A DNA stretch of 64,000 bases, taken from positions 36,923-100,922 of the forward strand of contig DATIPQ010000062.1 of NCBI GenBank assembly GCA_035471785.1, in the 5' to 3' direction. Shown in pieces: positions 57,901 through 64,000 of this stretch. The notes under the pieces were generated by a model that was not told the origin of the DNA, made no database searches, and was given only the letters and a program-made list of their open reading frames with translations. Positions within the stretch are counted from its first letter, which is position 1, and each line of letters starts with the position of its first letter. A program made the position numbers and the translations under genes. The DNA comes from Acidobacteriota bacterium. Lineage in GTDB: Bacteria; Acidobacteriota; UBA6911; RPQK01; DATIPO01.

Positions 57901-58041
57901 CCGTCCGGATTCATCACCGAGTCCTTCTCGGTGGGGTCCTCGACCCAATTCCGGGTGCGCTTCATCTTCGATTCCGAGGACGGTCAATTCAACGACTTCC
58001 CGGGCTGGTACGTCGACCGGGTCACCATCACCGGTCAATAA
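54949..58041 (+). CDS. Secreted fungalysin-family (M36) metalloprotease
   Basis: A 1030-residue exported zinc protease. The signal region is unusually late (hydrophobic about 24-41, cleavage near ALAQG, 43-44). An FTP-like propeptide covers about 60-300. The catalytic site is HEYGH (488-492) in NGIIVHEYGHGISIRQVGG, with the third ligand Glu516 in PGEGWSDWFALAY; both match M36. After a Pro run (about 694-701) come two beta-sandwich-like modules (about 705-880 and 890-1030, the second with LFDDSFETGAPGWTK and FNDFPGWYVDRVTI, MAM/immune-inhibitor-like). Start ATG 54949 has GAGGAGG eight bases upstream; the in-frame start at 54916 lacks one. Confidence 0.9.
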   Translation: MCKLRLVEGEGSVQTSPLNHRTLLKFGLVAALSLVLILMTVPALAQGNGGEQGNGRNFDERPNDNAGFSKSPRASQLTALERMRQNYPHLRAGFDEKTGATRSLYVIRGFLTAPQSGTPTRVALDFIQNNLDALGLDAEDVEGLEATDTVRSQVTGTTHIYFRQKADGLAAYNSQLQVHVSRDNRVISVNNSFMPEFKRGRNSVNPRLSAEEAVERALEHAGVPLPAPVTALTDPVGVEQATLIDHSGISLEPIEARLMILPVRHNKSLLVWNFMVQTTDEQHAYDFNVDARNGKVWTRFDQVVADSYRVYAEPTESPSHGGRTLVVDPADATASPLDWHDTGSSSFTIMRGNNVHAYDDRDANNSPPGSQPSCGTSLVCDFSLNLGLQPSGYTPAAVANLFYWNNHIHDIQYKYGFTEPAGNFQVNTFGRGGAGGDDVRAEAQDGGGTNNANFFTPTDGNRPRMQMFEWTQTNPRRDGDLDNGIIVHEYGHGISIRQVGGPGNSSCLNNTQQPGEGWSDWFALAYTAESGDVGATGRGIGTYALGQSPSGAGIRTQRYSTDNSINDLVYSDISGLAVPHGVGEVWAVTLWEMYWRLVDKHGFVEDLSSPSGAGNHRAMLYVNEGLKFTQCSPTFTDARDGILQAAQANFNGEDVCDIWEAFAERGLGVNATSGGPNSRNATNSFAVPSACDNDPPPPPPPSSCPADAIDFNSFGTESYSNQDVSANVQVADGGDTLVLTGNTWRRSLSSFNVTSNTVIEFEFASSSEGEIHAIGFDEDNTLNNDARHFMFWGFQNWTGGGRITWTPQYSGNGSFQTFTIPVGQFYTNPSMRMVFTNDKDSGTLNNEGRFRCVRVFEDGGGPGGPTTLFDDSFETGAPGWTKTSGSTDLWRLASDCVSASDGNTTLSFSRSSPNCDYDVGTAVGTATSPVIDTSGFGSVTLDVLHFWDTENFSGGGFDVMTIQVSTNGGSSWSTIRTIDSATAEPSGFITESFSVGSSTQFRVRFIFDSEDGQFNDFPGWYVDRVTITGQ

Positions 58042-58047
58042 CCCCCC

Positions 58048-58120
58048 GCCGCGCCGCCTTCCCCGGCGGCGCGGCCATCCATCACCCTCCGGGCCCCGGG
58101 TTCTCCGGGGCCCTCTTCAT
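58048..58120 (+). terminator. Double hairpin terminator of the M36 gene
   Basis: First stem GCCGCGCCGCC (58048-58058) with GGCGGCGCGGC (58065-58075), 11 perfect pairs. Second stem GGGCCCCGG (58091-58099) with CCGGGGCCC (58105-58113), nine perfect pairs, followed by TCTTCATTC. Located directly after the protease stop codon. Confidence 0.7.
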
Positions 58121-58176
58121 TCGGACCGATCCGGCAAGCGCCTTGCGGGGGTCCTGAAGCCCTCGCATGGCGTCCT

Positions 58177-58857
58177 CTATCCCTCGGCCAAGAAGTCGAC
58201 GGCGAAATCGATGCCTGCCACGGCGCCCTTGACACCGCTGAGGACGCCCGAGAGGGCGTTGCCGCTTCCGCCGATCACTTTGAGGACAGCTTTGCTCTCG
58301 GGTTCAGGAGTGAGCTTGGAGGCGCCCGAGCAGGCGCCGCCGATGAAACTGAGAATGCTGCCGAACAGGACCAGGATCTCGGTAGTGGTGATCTTCGACT
58401 TCTCGTGCTCGTCCTCGATGTCCGAAGTGTCGAGCTTGTAGCCGACGACGATGATCTGAAGGACGAGGCGGGCCAGTCCCTCCGCGATTCCCACGGCTCC
58501 CAGTACCTTGGCCACCTGGGCCTGCGATTGGGCGGGGGCGAAGACCGTGATCCCATGACGGGCCGCGCTCAGGGCCTGGGTTCCCCAGATGCCCACGCGG
58601 AAGGGAGTGGCTTCGTCGCGGCGCTTGGCGGGCACGGGTATCGTCAAGGCCAGCCGGATCACCGAAAACACCAGGATGGCCGTGTCCAGCTTGAGGTTCT
58701 TGCTCAGTTGATCGTTGGAGAGTTCGCCCTGATATTGGCCGATGAAGTTGTACTCCTCATCCTGGGCCAGACCCAGTATCGCTTCGACCAGCAGGCAGAC
58801 GCCGCCGCCGATGCTTCCGTAGTCGTCATAGAGTTCCGCCAGATCGCTGGGTTTCAT
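58177..58857 (-). CDS. Small hydrophobic protein of the unknown three-gene operon
   Basis: A 226-residue protein with no recognisable family. It has hydrophobic stretches near 17-31 (GGGVCLLVEAILGLA), 60-75 (AILVFSVIRLALTIPV), 125-140 (GLARLVLQIIVVGYKL) and 162-178 (ILVLFGSILSFIGGACSG), and a Gly/Ala-rich end (SGVLSGVKGAVAGIDFAVDF). The stretches are moderate, so it may be peripheral or pore-like rather than a true multi-pass protein. There is no signal peptide. Last gene of the operon, 16 bases after the 955-residue gene. Confidence 0.6.
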   Translation of the reverse strand: MKPSDLAELYDDYGSIGGGVCLLVEAILGLAQDEEYNFIGQYQGELSNDQLSKNLKLDTAILVFSVIRLALTIPVPAKRRDEATPFRVGIWGTQALSAARHGITVFAPAQSQAQVAKVLGAVGIAEGLARLVLQIIVVGYKLDTSDIEDEHEKSKITTTEILVLFGSILSFIGGACSGASKLTPEPESKAVLKVIGGSGNALSGVLSGVKGAVAGIDFAVDFLAEG

Positions 58858-58873
58858 GGGCTTGCTCCTCTCT

Positions 58874-61741
58874 CTATCCGACCGCCGGCAGGGCTTGAAA
58901 AAGTTGGTCGTACTGGGCCTCGCGCCCCGGCTGGATGCCCGAGCCGAAGGGAGCCTCCTGGTAAACGGCCTTGTAAATCCAGGTGGTGGGGATGGCCACC
59001 AGGAAAGCCAGAGCGTTGAGCAGGCTCAGTTTGGCGTAGGGTGCGCTGAGCGCGTCGCTCTGGCTGTAGATGCCTTCATAGAGCGCGCTGATGACGGGGA
59101 TGTCGAGCGGCTGGTTGATGGCCTGCTTGATGGCCTTGACCAGGTCGCGCAGCAGTTCCAGGAAGGCCCGAGCCAGGTTCTGCAGCGAGCGCAGCAGACC
59201 CACCAGCAGGTCAGTGCCCAAGGCGGCCAGGACCTGCTCGGGGGTCAGGGTTCCGTCCTGAAAGGCGAAGGCTACGTCGCTGACCAGTTCCTGCATGGTC
59301 TGGTCGACGATGGCGACGAATCCGGTCAGGCTCTTCTCGAAGAAGGCCATGATGGCGTCGCCCCCGCCGGGTGCCGGCGGGCCTCCTGACTGGGTGAAGC
59401 CTCCGTGCAGCACCTGATACTGAGGCCAGCTTCCCATGGGCGTCTGGCCGAAGTTGCCCATGGGCACCTGGCCTTCGGCGACCGCCTGAACCGAGCGGGT
59501 TTGCAGTTGGCGCACCTGCTTGGGGAAGACGTCCGGCTTGAGGTTTCTCACGTCGCTGATGACGCGCTCGAAAAAGCGGTCCACGTCGTGGCTGAAACGG
59601 TCGAGTCCGCCGGCCCCGTAGTCGAGCACGCGGTTGACCATGTCGACCATGACTTGCTGGGTGGCCTTGATCTCATCCCAGTTGAAGAGCTGCCCCAGCC
59701 AGCGCAGGATGTCGTTGAGGTCGATGTGCAGCACCTCGCGCAGGAACCAGGCCATGGCCTCCAGCACCTGGCCGATGGATTGCAGTACGAACTCGAAGAT
59801 CTTGCCCGCCACCTCGAAGACCACCTGCAATAGTTTCTTTCCCCCTTCCACAAGCACCTGAAAGGCCACTTCTCCCACGCGCTTGAGTCCCTGCGCCAGC
59901 GACTCCAGGAAGTCGCCGAAGTGGGCCTTGCCCCTGGTCTGGCCTGAAATCCGTACCCCTTGTCCTGCCTTGTAGCCGGGACGCCCTTGCGCGTCGAACT
60001 GCACGCTCCAGGCATAGCCCGAGTCGAGGGCGTCCGCGGGCACCGGCTGGCCGGGCCGATATCCCACTCCCGCCGGTACCAGTTGCGAGCCCATGTCGCT
60101 GAGCCGGGAAAGGGCCTTGGCCGACTGGTCGAGCGTCTGGTCGTCGAAGGACTTGCCAAGCAGGGGGTTTCCGTTGCGGTCCTTGGCCTTCTTCAAATCG
60201 GCTCCGCTGCGCACGGCCGACAAGCCCTTGAAGATTTTCTGGGCCGGATTCACCGACAGCTTGGAAGGCAAAAAGTCGGCTTCCACGTAAAGCAGAGGTG
60301 TCTGGATGTTGTCGGCTCTCTGGATGACCGTAATGCCTCCCTGCACGTCGGGCGTCACCTCGGCCCAGGTTTCGGGATTGATGCTGTAAGTCGAGCCGTT
60401 TACGGTAGCCCGAATCCAGTCCGAGGCAGTCACCTTGACCTTGCCCATGAGGACCGGCATGCCCGCTTGGTCGCGGAAGCGGATGACGGTTGTGTAGGCT
60501 TCGAACTCCTCCGCTCCCCGAGTGTTCTCCAACGGGACGCTGCTCTCCTGCCAGGTGGTGGTCATGGGGTCCTGCCACAGGTGAATCAGTTCGTCGTCGC
60601 CCGAGACCGCCAGCAGCAGTTCGTTGGCGATCTTGCCCCGGTTGCGGATGGCCGACATTTGGGTCACGCCCCTGCGCAGGGGCAGCGGTTCGGTCCAGCC
60701 CATTTCCCCATCGCCCGGGCTGCCCAGCAGGTATTGCAGGATGCGGGTTTCCTCTTCCAGCACCCACACGGCCACGTGCTGCTCGTCTTGCTCTACGTGG
60801 ATGTCCTTGGCCCGCCCCAGTTCCTGGGACGAGGCGATGACCTGGGGTGCCTTGCCGGTGCGCGATTCGGCGAAGAGATAGACGCCCTGGCCGGCGGCGT
60901 AGAGGTCGTAGGAAAGGTCTTCATCCCCGCCGCTGAACCACTCGTCGTCCTCGTCGTCGTCTTCTTCGAAAAAGCTGCGCGGGGGTAGAGCCTGGAGGCA
61001 GGTCAGGCCGGCTCCCGAAGGGACGGGAAAATCGTAGCTGGTGGTTCCCGGACTGCGGCTGTCGGGCAGGGACGTGAAGATCAGGCTCGATCCCGCTGCA
61101 GTGCGGTAGAGCCCGTAGACGCCTCGCGTGCCCTGCACGCTGCCCAGAGCCATGTCCAGCGCCTCCACGGCGTTTTCAGGCAACGGGTAGGGATTCCACA
61201 GCCAGGAGGTGTCTTTGACGTCGGCGTTGACGGTGAAGTATTCGACCTTTTCGCCGCGCTGCACGCTGACCACGCACAGCGGCGCCCCCTGGCCGTCGTC
61301 GTTGGTCCCCAGCAAGATCTGGTTGACGCCTACGGTCCCCTCTGAGAAAGGACGCGCCGTCCAGCGGATCTTGCCCGAAAACCAAGCCGCTTTGGGATCA
61401 TTGGGCAGATCTTCGGTCAAGTAGAGAGTCTGGTCGGCTTCCTTTGTCTTGTAGATGGAAGCGGCCAGCCGGATGGTGCCGTCCTTCTGTTGCGAGGCCT
61501 GGAAGGCGCCCACCTTGCCGCCCAGCGAAGAGGACAGGCCGACCTGCTTCCAGCCGCTGGCGGAGCCGGCGGACTGAAAGGTCAGATTGAGTTCGCCGTT
61601 CCCGCCCACCGTGAAGATGAGAGGATTGCCCTGCTTGTCTTGCAGCATTCGCAGGGCCCGCTGGCCGGACAAGGCGCTGGTGGCCGTGTAGTTCTTCATC
61701 AGTTCGCTGTCGACCGTCATGGAGATGCGTTTTTGAGCCAT
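58874..61741 (-). CDS. Large protein with beta-rich N-terminal half and amphipathic helices
   Basis: A 955-residue protein without signal peptide; not recognised. Residues 1 to about 470 read as repeating short beta-strands with Trp and Asp-rich turns (GNPLIFTVGGNGELNLTFQS, LYLTEDLPNDPKAAWFSGKIRW, VAVWVLEEETRILQYLLG), like a beta-propeller. An acidic loop lies near 256-272 (EEDDDEDDEW). From about 600 to 700 follow long amphipathic helices (FLESLAQGLKRVGEVAFQVL, FEFVLQSIGQVLEAMAWFLREVL). A Pro/Gly linker (about 785-795) and a hydrophobic segment near 905-925 (NALAFLVAIPTTWIYKAVY) complete it. Lipid or membrane binding is a reasonable guess. Confidence 0.65.
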   Translation of the reverse strand: MAQKRISMTVDSELMKNYTATSALSGQRALRMLQDKQGNPLIFTVGGNGELNLTFQSAGSASGWKQVGLSSSLGGKVGAFQASQQKDGTIRLAASIYKTKEADQTLYLTEDLPNDPKAAWFSGKIRWTARPFSEGTVGVNQILLGTNDDGQGAPLCVVSVQRGEKVEYFTVNADVKDTSWLWNPYPLPENAVEALDMALGSVQGTRGVYGLYRTAAGSSLIFTSLPDSRSPGTTSYDFPVPSGAGLTCLQALPPRSFFEEDDDEDDEWFSGGDEDLSYDLYAAGQGVYLFAESRTGKAPQVIASSQELGRAKDIHVEQDEQHVAVWVLEEETRILQYLLGSPGDGEMGWTEPLPLRRGVTQMSAIRNRGKIANELLLAVSGDDELIHLWQDPMTTTWQESSVPLENTRGAEEFEAYTTVIRFRDQAGMPVLMGKVKVTASDWIRATVNGSTYSINPETWAEVTPDVQGGITVIQRADNIQTPLLYVEADFLPSKLSVNPAQKIFKGLSAVRSGADLKKAKDRNGNPLLGKSFDDQTLDQSAKALSRLSDMGSQLVPAGVGYRPGQPVPADALDSGYAWSVQFDAQGRPGYKAGQGVRISGQTRGKAHFGDFLESLAQGLKRVGEVAFQVLVEGGKKLLQVVFEVAGKIFEFVLQSIGQVLEAMAWFLREVLHIDLNDILRWLGQLFNWDEIKATQQVMVDMVNRVLDYGAGGLDRFSHDVDRFFERVISDVRNLKPDVFPKQVRQLQTRSVQAVAEGQVPMGNFGQTPMGSWPQYQVLHGGFTQSGGPPAPGGGDAIMAFFEKSLTGFVAIVDQTMQELVSDVAFAFQDGTLTPEQVLAALGTDLLVGLLRSLQNLARAFLELLRDLVKAIKQAINQPLDIPVISALYEGIYSQSDALSAPYAKLSLLNALAFLVAIPTTWIYKAVYQEAPFGSGIQPGREAQYDQLFQALPAVG

Positions 61742-61751
61742 GGCGCCCTCG

Positions 61752-63248
61752 CTAGTTCTGGGACTTGATGGTTACGTCGAAGACCAGGTTCTGATGCTCG
61801 TCGAAACGGGCATTCTTGTAGAAAAACTGCTCTCCTCCCGGCAGCAGGAAGCTCTGGGAAAGGTGCTGGGTGAGGTGGAGGGTGGCCCGGTCCGAGAGCG
61901 AGCGCAGATAGCTCACTGCATTGTCCATGGCGGCCGTCTGGCGGTCGCTGATGTCGTTGCCTCCGAGTCGGATGAAGATGTCGATGGCATCGGACGCTTT
62001 CTCTCCCGTACACTGGGCATAGCGCTTCTCCACCTCAGCTTTGAAAGAGAGCTTTCCGTCCGAACCCGCCGCGATGGCGATACGCCCTGGCAGGGGCAGG
62101 TCGCAACGGCTCCACCAGCGTCCGCCCCCGAGCGCCTCACGCTTGAGATCGACCAGTTCGATCCATTCGCCTTCCAGCTTGACGATAGCTTTGGTAATCT
62201 TGTCGGCTCCTTGCTCGGTGGCGGTGTCGAGGAAGAATTGCCAACTATGGATCTTGTTCCAGACGAAGCGATCAAGGCCTACCCACTCTTCTTCTTCTTT
62301 GTCCACGAAGTCGTAGACCCGCCAACGAGGGGTGCCGAAATGGTCCACGTATCGAAACGGAAGGGTGCCTAATCCATAAGCGCTACGGACCTGCGGCAGC
62401 AGCCAGCCTTGCAGGAAAAGCCTCCAACTGATGACGAGTCGGCCGTCGCTTTGCCCATCGCCCGCCCAACTGTGGGCGAAGCTGCGGGTTGCTGGAAGCT
62501 GGCTATGGCCCTGGCGCATCATGAGCAGGTCCAGACTGCCCGCTTTGCCGCCGCCGCTGGGCGGATGGACGGAATAGACTCCGGCGCCGGGCACGAAGGT
62601 GGGCTGCCGGCGCTGTTGAGCCGGTTCAATGTCCTCCACGAAGAAGGAAAGCGAGTAGGTGTTCTCCCAGCTTCTCAGCGCGCTGAAATACTGCGAAAAA
62701 GCCTGGTGCAGCCCGATTTTGGTTAGTTCCTCGCGGGTCGCGCCGCTGTGGCTCGAGCGTCCGGCGTCGAAAGCCGAGGTGGAGGAATGCTCGAAATCGA
62801 GCATGACGTTTCGCACCGTGGCGGTGCGGTCTTTTGCCCGCAGCCGCAGGATCTCACGCACCTCATCGCTGATGCCTTCCAGCTTTTCAACTTGCTCCGG
62901 GCTTAGACTCTGCGAGCGCAGCTTGATCTTGTAGGCGAACGACCAGCCGCTGCGCATGCCCCCTTTGAATTTCGCCTTATCCAGATTCACCATCAACCAT
63001 ACCGAGTCCGCCATGACCTCATCCAGCTTCACCCTTGGGGCGGCCATGGTGCCCTCGAAGTCATGGTCGGGCAATTGAATTCGGTGGTGCTTCCGCACGT
63101 TCTTGGTAGAAAGAAAGTTGAAGGTGCTTTCTAAAGCCCTGTTGATGGCGCCTTCCCCCAGTGCTAAAATCAACTCGAACCCCTTCATCGAGTCACCGTG
63201 TTCGACCTCATCGAGCGCCACGTAGCCTGGTTTGGACGGATAACCCAC
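61752..63248 (-). CDS. Putative TULIP/P47-like lipid-binding protein, first gene of operon
   Basis: A 498-residue protein without signal peptide. Near the N-terminus GFELILALGEGAINRALESTF resembles the helix that opens TULIP-fold proteins of the clostridial P47/OrfX group; FEGTMAAPRVKLDE...VWLMVNLDKAKF follows, with the alternating pattern of that fold. The rest is beta-rich with many Trp (SGWSFAYKIKL, SWRLFLQGWLLPQ, WRVYDFVDKEEEEWVG). The GTG at 63248 has GGAGGAG upstream. The similarity was judged by eye and is weak, so the call is tentative. It is ten bases before the 955-residue gene. Confidence 0.4.
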   Translation of the reverse strand: MGYPSKPGYVALDEVEHGDSMKGFELILALGEGAINRALESTFNFLSTKNVRKHHRIQLPDHDFEGTMAAPRVKLDEVMADSVWLMVNLDKAKFKGGMRSGWSFAYKIKLRSQSLSPEQVEKLEGISDEVREILRLRAKDRTATVRNVMLDFEHSSTSAFDAGRSSHSGATREELTKIGLHQAFSQYFSALRSWENTYSLSFFVEDIEPAQQRRQPTFVPGAGVYSVHPPSGGGKAGSLDLLMMRQGHSQLPATRSFAHSWAGDGQSDGRLVISWRLFLQGWLLPQVRSAYGLGTLPFRYVDHFGTPRWRVYDFVDKEEEEWVGLDRFVWNKIHSWQFFLDTATEQGADKITKAIVKLEGEWIELVDLKREALGGGRWWSRCDLPLPGRIAIAAGSDGKLSFKAEVEKRYAQCTGEKASDAIDIFIRLGGNDISDRQTAAMDNAVSYLRSLSDRATLHLTQHLSQSFLLPGGEQFFYKNARFDEHQNLVFDVTIKSQN

Positions 63249-63296
63249 GCCTGCTCCTCCAATTTCAAGTTTTCACAATTAGTCGTGTTGCGATGG

Positions 63297-63326
63297 ATTT
63301 TACGTCAGCACTTCAATGTCTGACAA
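63297..63326 (-). promoter_or_regulatory. Promoter of the unknown three-gene operon
   Basis: Minus strand: TTGTCA (63326-63321), 18 bases, TAAAAT (63302-63297), with a leader of about 40 bases to the GTG at 63248. Good hexamers and acceptable spacing. Confidence 0.55.
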
Positions 63327-63342
63327 GACCTTAGACTTGTCT

Positions 63343-63372
63343 TTGACTTGAAGTTCAACTTCAAGTTAAACT
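63343..63372 (+). promoter_or_regulatory. Promoter and palindromic operator of the second toxin-antitoxin pair
   Basis: TTGACT (63343-63348), 18 bases, TAAACT (63367-63372), then six bases to the ATG. The perfect palindrome CTTGAAGTTCAACTTCAAG (63347-63365) fills the spacer, the ideal place for antitoxin repression. Confidence 0.65.
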
Positions 63373-63378
63373 ATCGCC

Positions 63379-63615
63379 ATGAAGTCGGTTTCCATGGTTG
63401 CATTCAGGCGCGCCGCGGCGGAGATCTTGCGATCCGTTCGTCGTGGAGAGGCGTTCGTGCTGACTTATCGGGGTGCGCCCGTAGCTCGCTTGGAGCCCAT
63501 CCAACCAGAGGGCGAAGAATTGAAGGGCGATCCCATCTACGCCCTTTGCGAACATGCGGTTGAGGGGGGCGAATCCCTCACCAACCAGGAGATCGACGAC
63601 ATCCTCTATGGCTGA
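63379..63615 (+). CDS. Phd/YefM-type antitoxin
   Basis: A 78-residue antitoxin. The N-terminus KSVSMVAFRRAAAEILRSVRRGEAFVLTYRGAPVARLEPI is the Phd/YefM DNA-binding fold; the C-terminal part (EGGESLTNQEIDDILYG) would bind the toxin. No Shine-Dalgarno is present and the ATG lies six bases after the -10 box, so translation is probably leaderless. It overlaps the toxin gene by eight bases. Confidence 0.88.
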   Translation: MKSVSMVAFRRAAAEILRSVRRGEAFVLTYRGAPVARLEPIQPEGEELKGDPIYALCEHAVEGGESLTNQEIDDILYG

Positions 63616-64000
63616 GGTCTTTGTCGATACCAGCGGCTTCTATGCCTCGCTTGTCAGGAAAGACACGCACCACCAGCAGGCACGTGCCTTCTTCCAACGG
63701 GCCTCTCAGCAACAGATCCGGCTGCTGACGACTGATCATGTTCTTGACGAAACAGCCACCTTGCTCAAGAGGCGCGGATTTTCCCATCTGCTGCCCACTT
63801 TCTTCGATGTCGTCCTGTCCTCGCAGGCCTGCCGGATCTCCTGGACGGATGCTTCTCTGTTCAATGAAGCAGTGGACTTCATGCTCAAACACGAGGACAA
63901 GGGCTGGTCCTTCACTGATTGCCTGAGCTTTGTCGTCATGAAGGAGAAAGGGGTCTCCCAGGCTCTAACCTCCGACGCCCATTTCCACCAGGCTGGATTC
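63608..64000 (+). CDS. PIN-domain toxin (VapC family), truncated by window end
   Basis: At least 131 residues are visible and the frame is still open at the window edge. PIN residues: Asp7 in EVFVDTSGFYASL, Glu in TTDHVLDETATLLKRRG, Asp in WSFTDCLSFVVMKEKG and the final Asp in LTSDAHFHQAGF. The family length is about 135-140, so only a few residues are missing. The ATG lies inside the antitoxin's last codons, which is normal for such pairs. Confidence 0.87.
   Translation, partial: MAEVFVDTSGFYASLVRKDTHHQQARAFFQRASQQQIRLLTTDHVLDETATLLKRRGFSHLLPTFFDVVLSSQACRISWTDASLFNEAVDFMLKHEDKGWSFTDCLSFVVMKEKGVSQALTSDAHFHQAGF

Noticed and set aside
56119-58038. 639-codon minus-strand frame opposite the M36 protease
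   Set aside because: Shadow of a gene with intact HEYGH motif; Gly/Val-rich translation without domains.

Overview
The window is a high-GC, densely packed bacterial chromosome segment with housekeeping genes on both strands. It is most likely from an Acidobacteriota member. The best single marker is the 806-residue permease at 47740-50160, which has the layout of the acidobacterial duplicated orphan permease (ADOP) family. The tandem secreted DUF3857/transglutaminase-like proteins, the fungalysin (M36) protease and the LolA/LolCDE-like module fit a Gram-negative didderm of this kind. No rRNA, tRNA, CRISPR array or complete insertion sequence was recognised.

Layout. 1-4.2 kb: the SRP/ribosome operon ffh-rpsP-khpA-rimM-trmD-rplS. 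4.3-8.4 kb: a TPR protein, a small membrane protein, a ThiE-like enzyme and a type III polyketide synthase, followed by a 425-bp MITE-like element with inverted ends. 8.9-13.2 kb: an exported helical protein of unknown function, larC, a TatD nuclease and a polyprenyl diphosphate synthase. 13.3-22.6 kb (minus strand): a class A PBP, then nuoJKLMN overlapping greA, a split Complex I operon with its own consensus promoter. 22.8-23.4 kb: a VapBC-type toxin-antitoxin pair. 23.4-28.2 kb: a LysR regulator divergent from ilvB-ilvN-ilvC (branched-chain amino acids). 28.2-32.2 kb: two DUF3857/transglutaminase-like secreted proteins, one with its catalytic triad degraded. 32.4-38.9 kb: a lipoprotein histidine phosphatase, a four-gene Lol-like lipoprotein-sorting module, a zinc-ribbon protein and a MoeB/ThiF-type enzyme. 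39-47.7 kb: a PBP1B-like enzyme, a repeat-rich spacer, a zinc alcohol dehydrogenase, an AI-2E family permease, an unknown protein, glgX and a HIT protein. 47.7-54.5 kb: the ADOP permease, a Holliday-junction-resolvase-like nuclease, two overlapping WYL regulators (PafBC-like), a PEGA-like secreted protein and nei, a neighbourhood leaning towards DNA damage response. 54.9-58.0 kb: a large secreted M36 metalloprotease. 58.2-63.2 kb: a three-gene operon of unrecognised proteins. 63.4-64 kb: a second toxin-antitoxin pair, cut by the window end.

The most interesting unexplained locus is the operon at 58177-63248. It encodes a protein with a possible TULIP/P47-like lipid-binding fold, a 955-residue protein (beta-rich N-terminal half, then amphipathic helices) and a small membrane-associated protein. 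It has its own good promoter, divergent from a toxin-antitoxin module.

A second theme is transcription. Many genes have a TAnnnT -10 hexamer ending only 6-9 bases before the start codon, in two cases with a near-perfect -35, which suggests that leaderless mRNAs are common in this organism. All functional calls come from reading motifs in the translated sequence; no database search was run.
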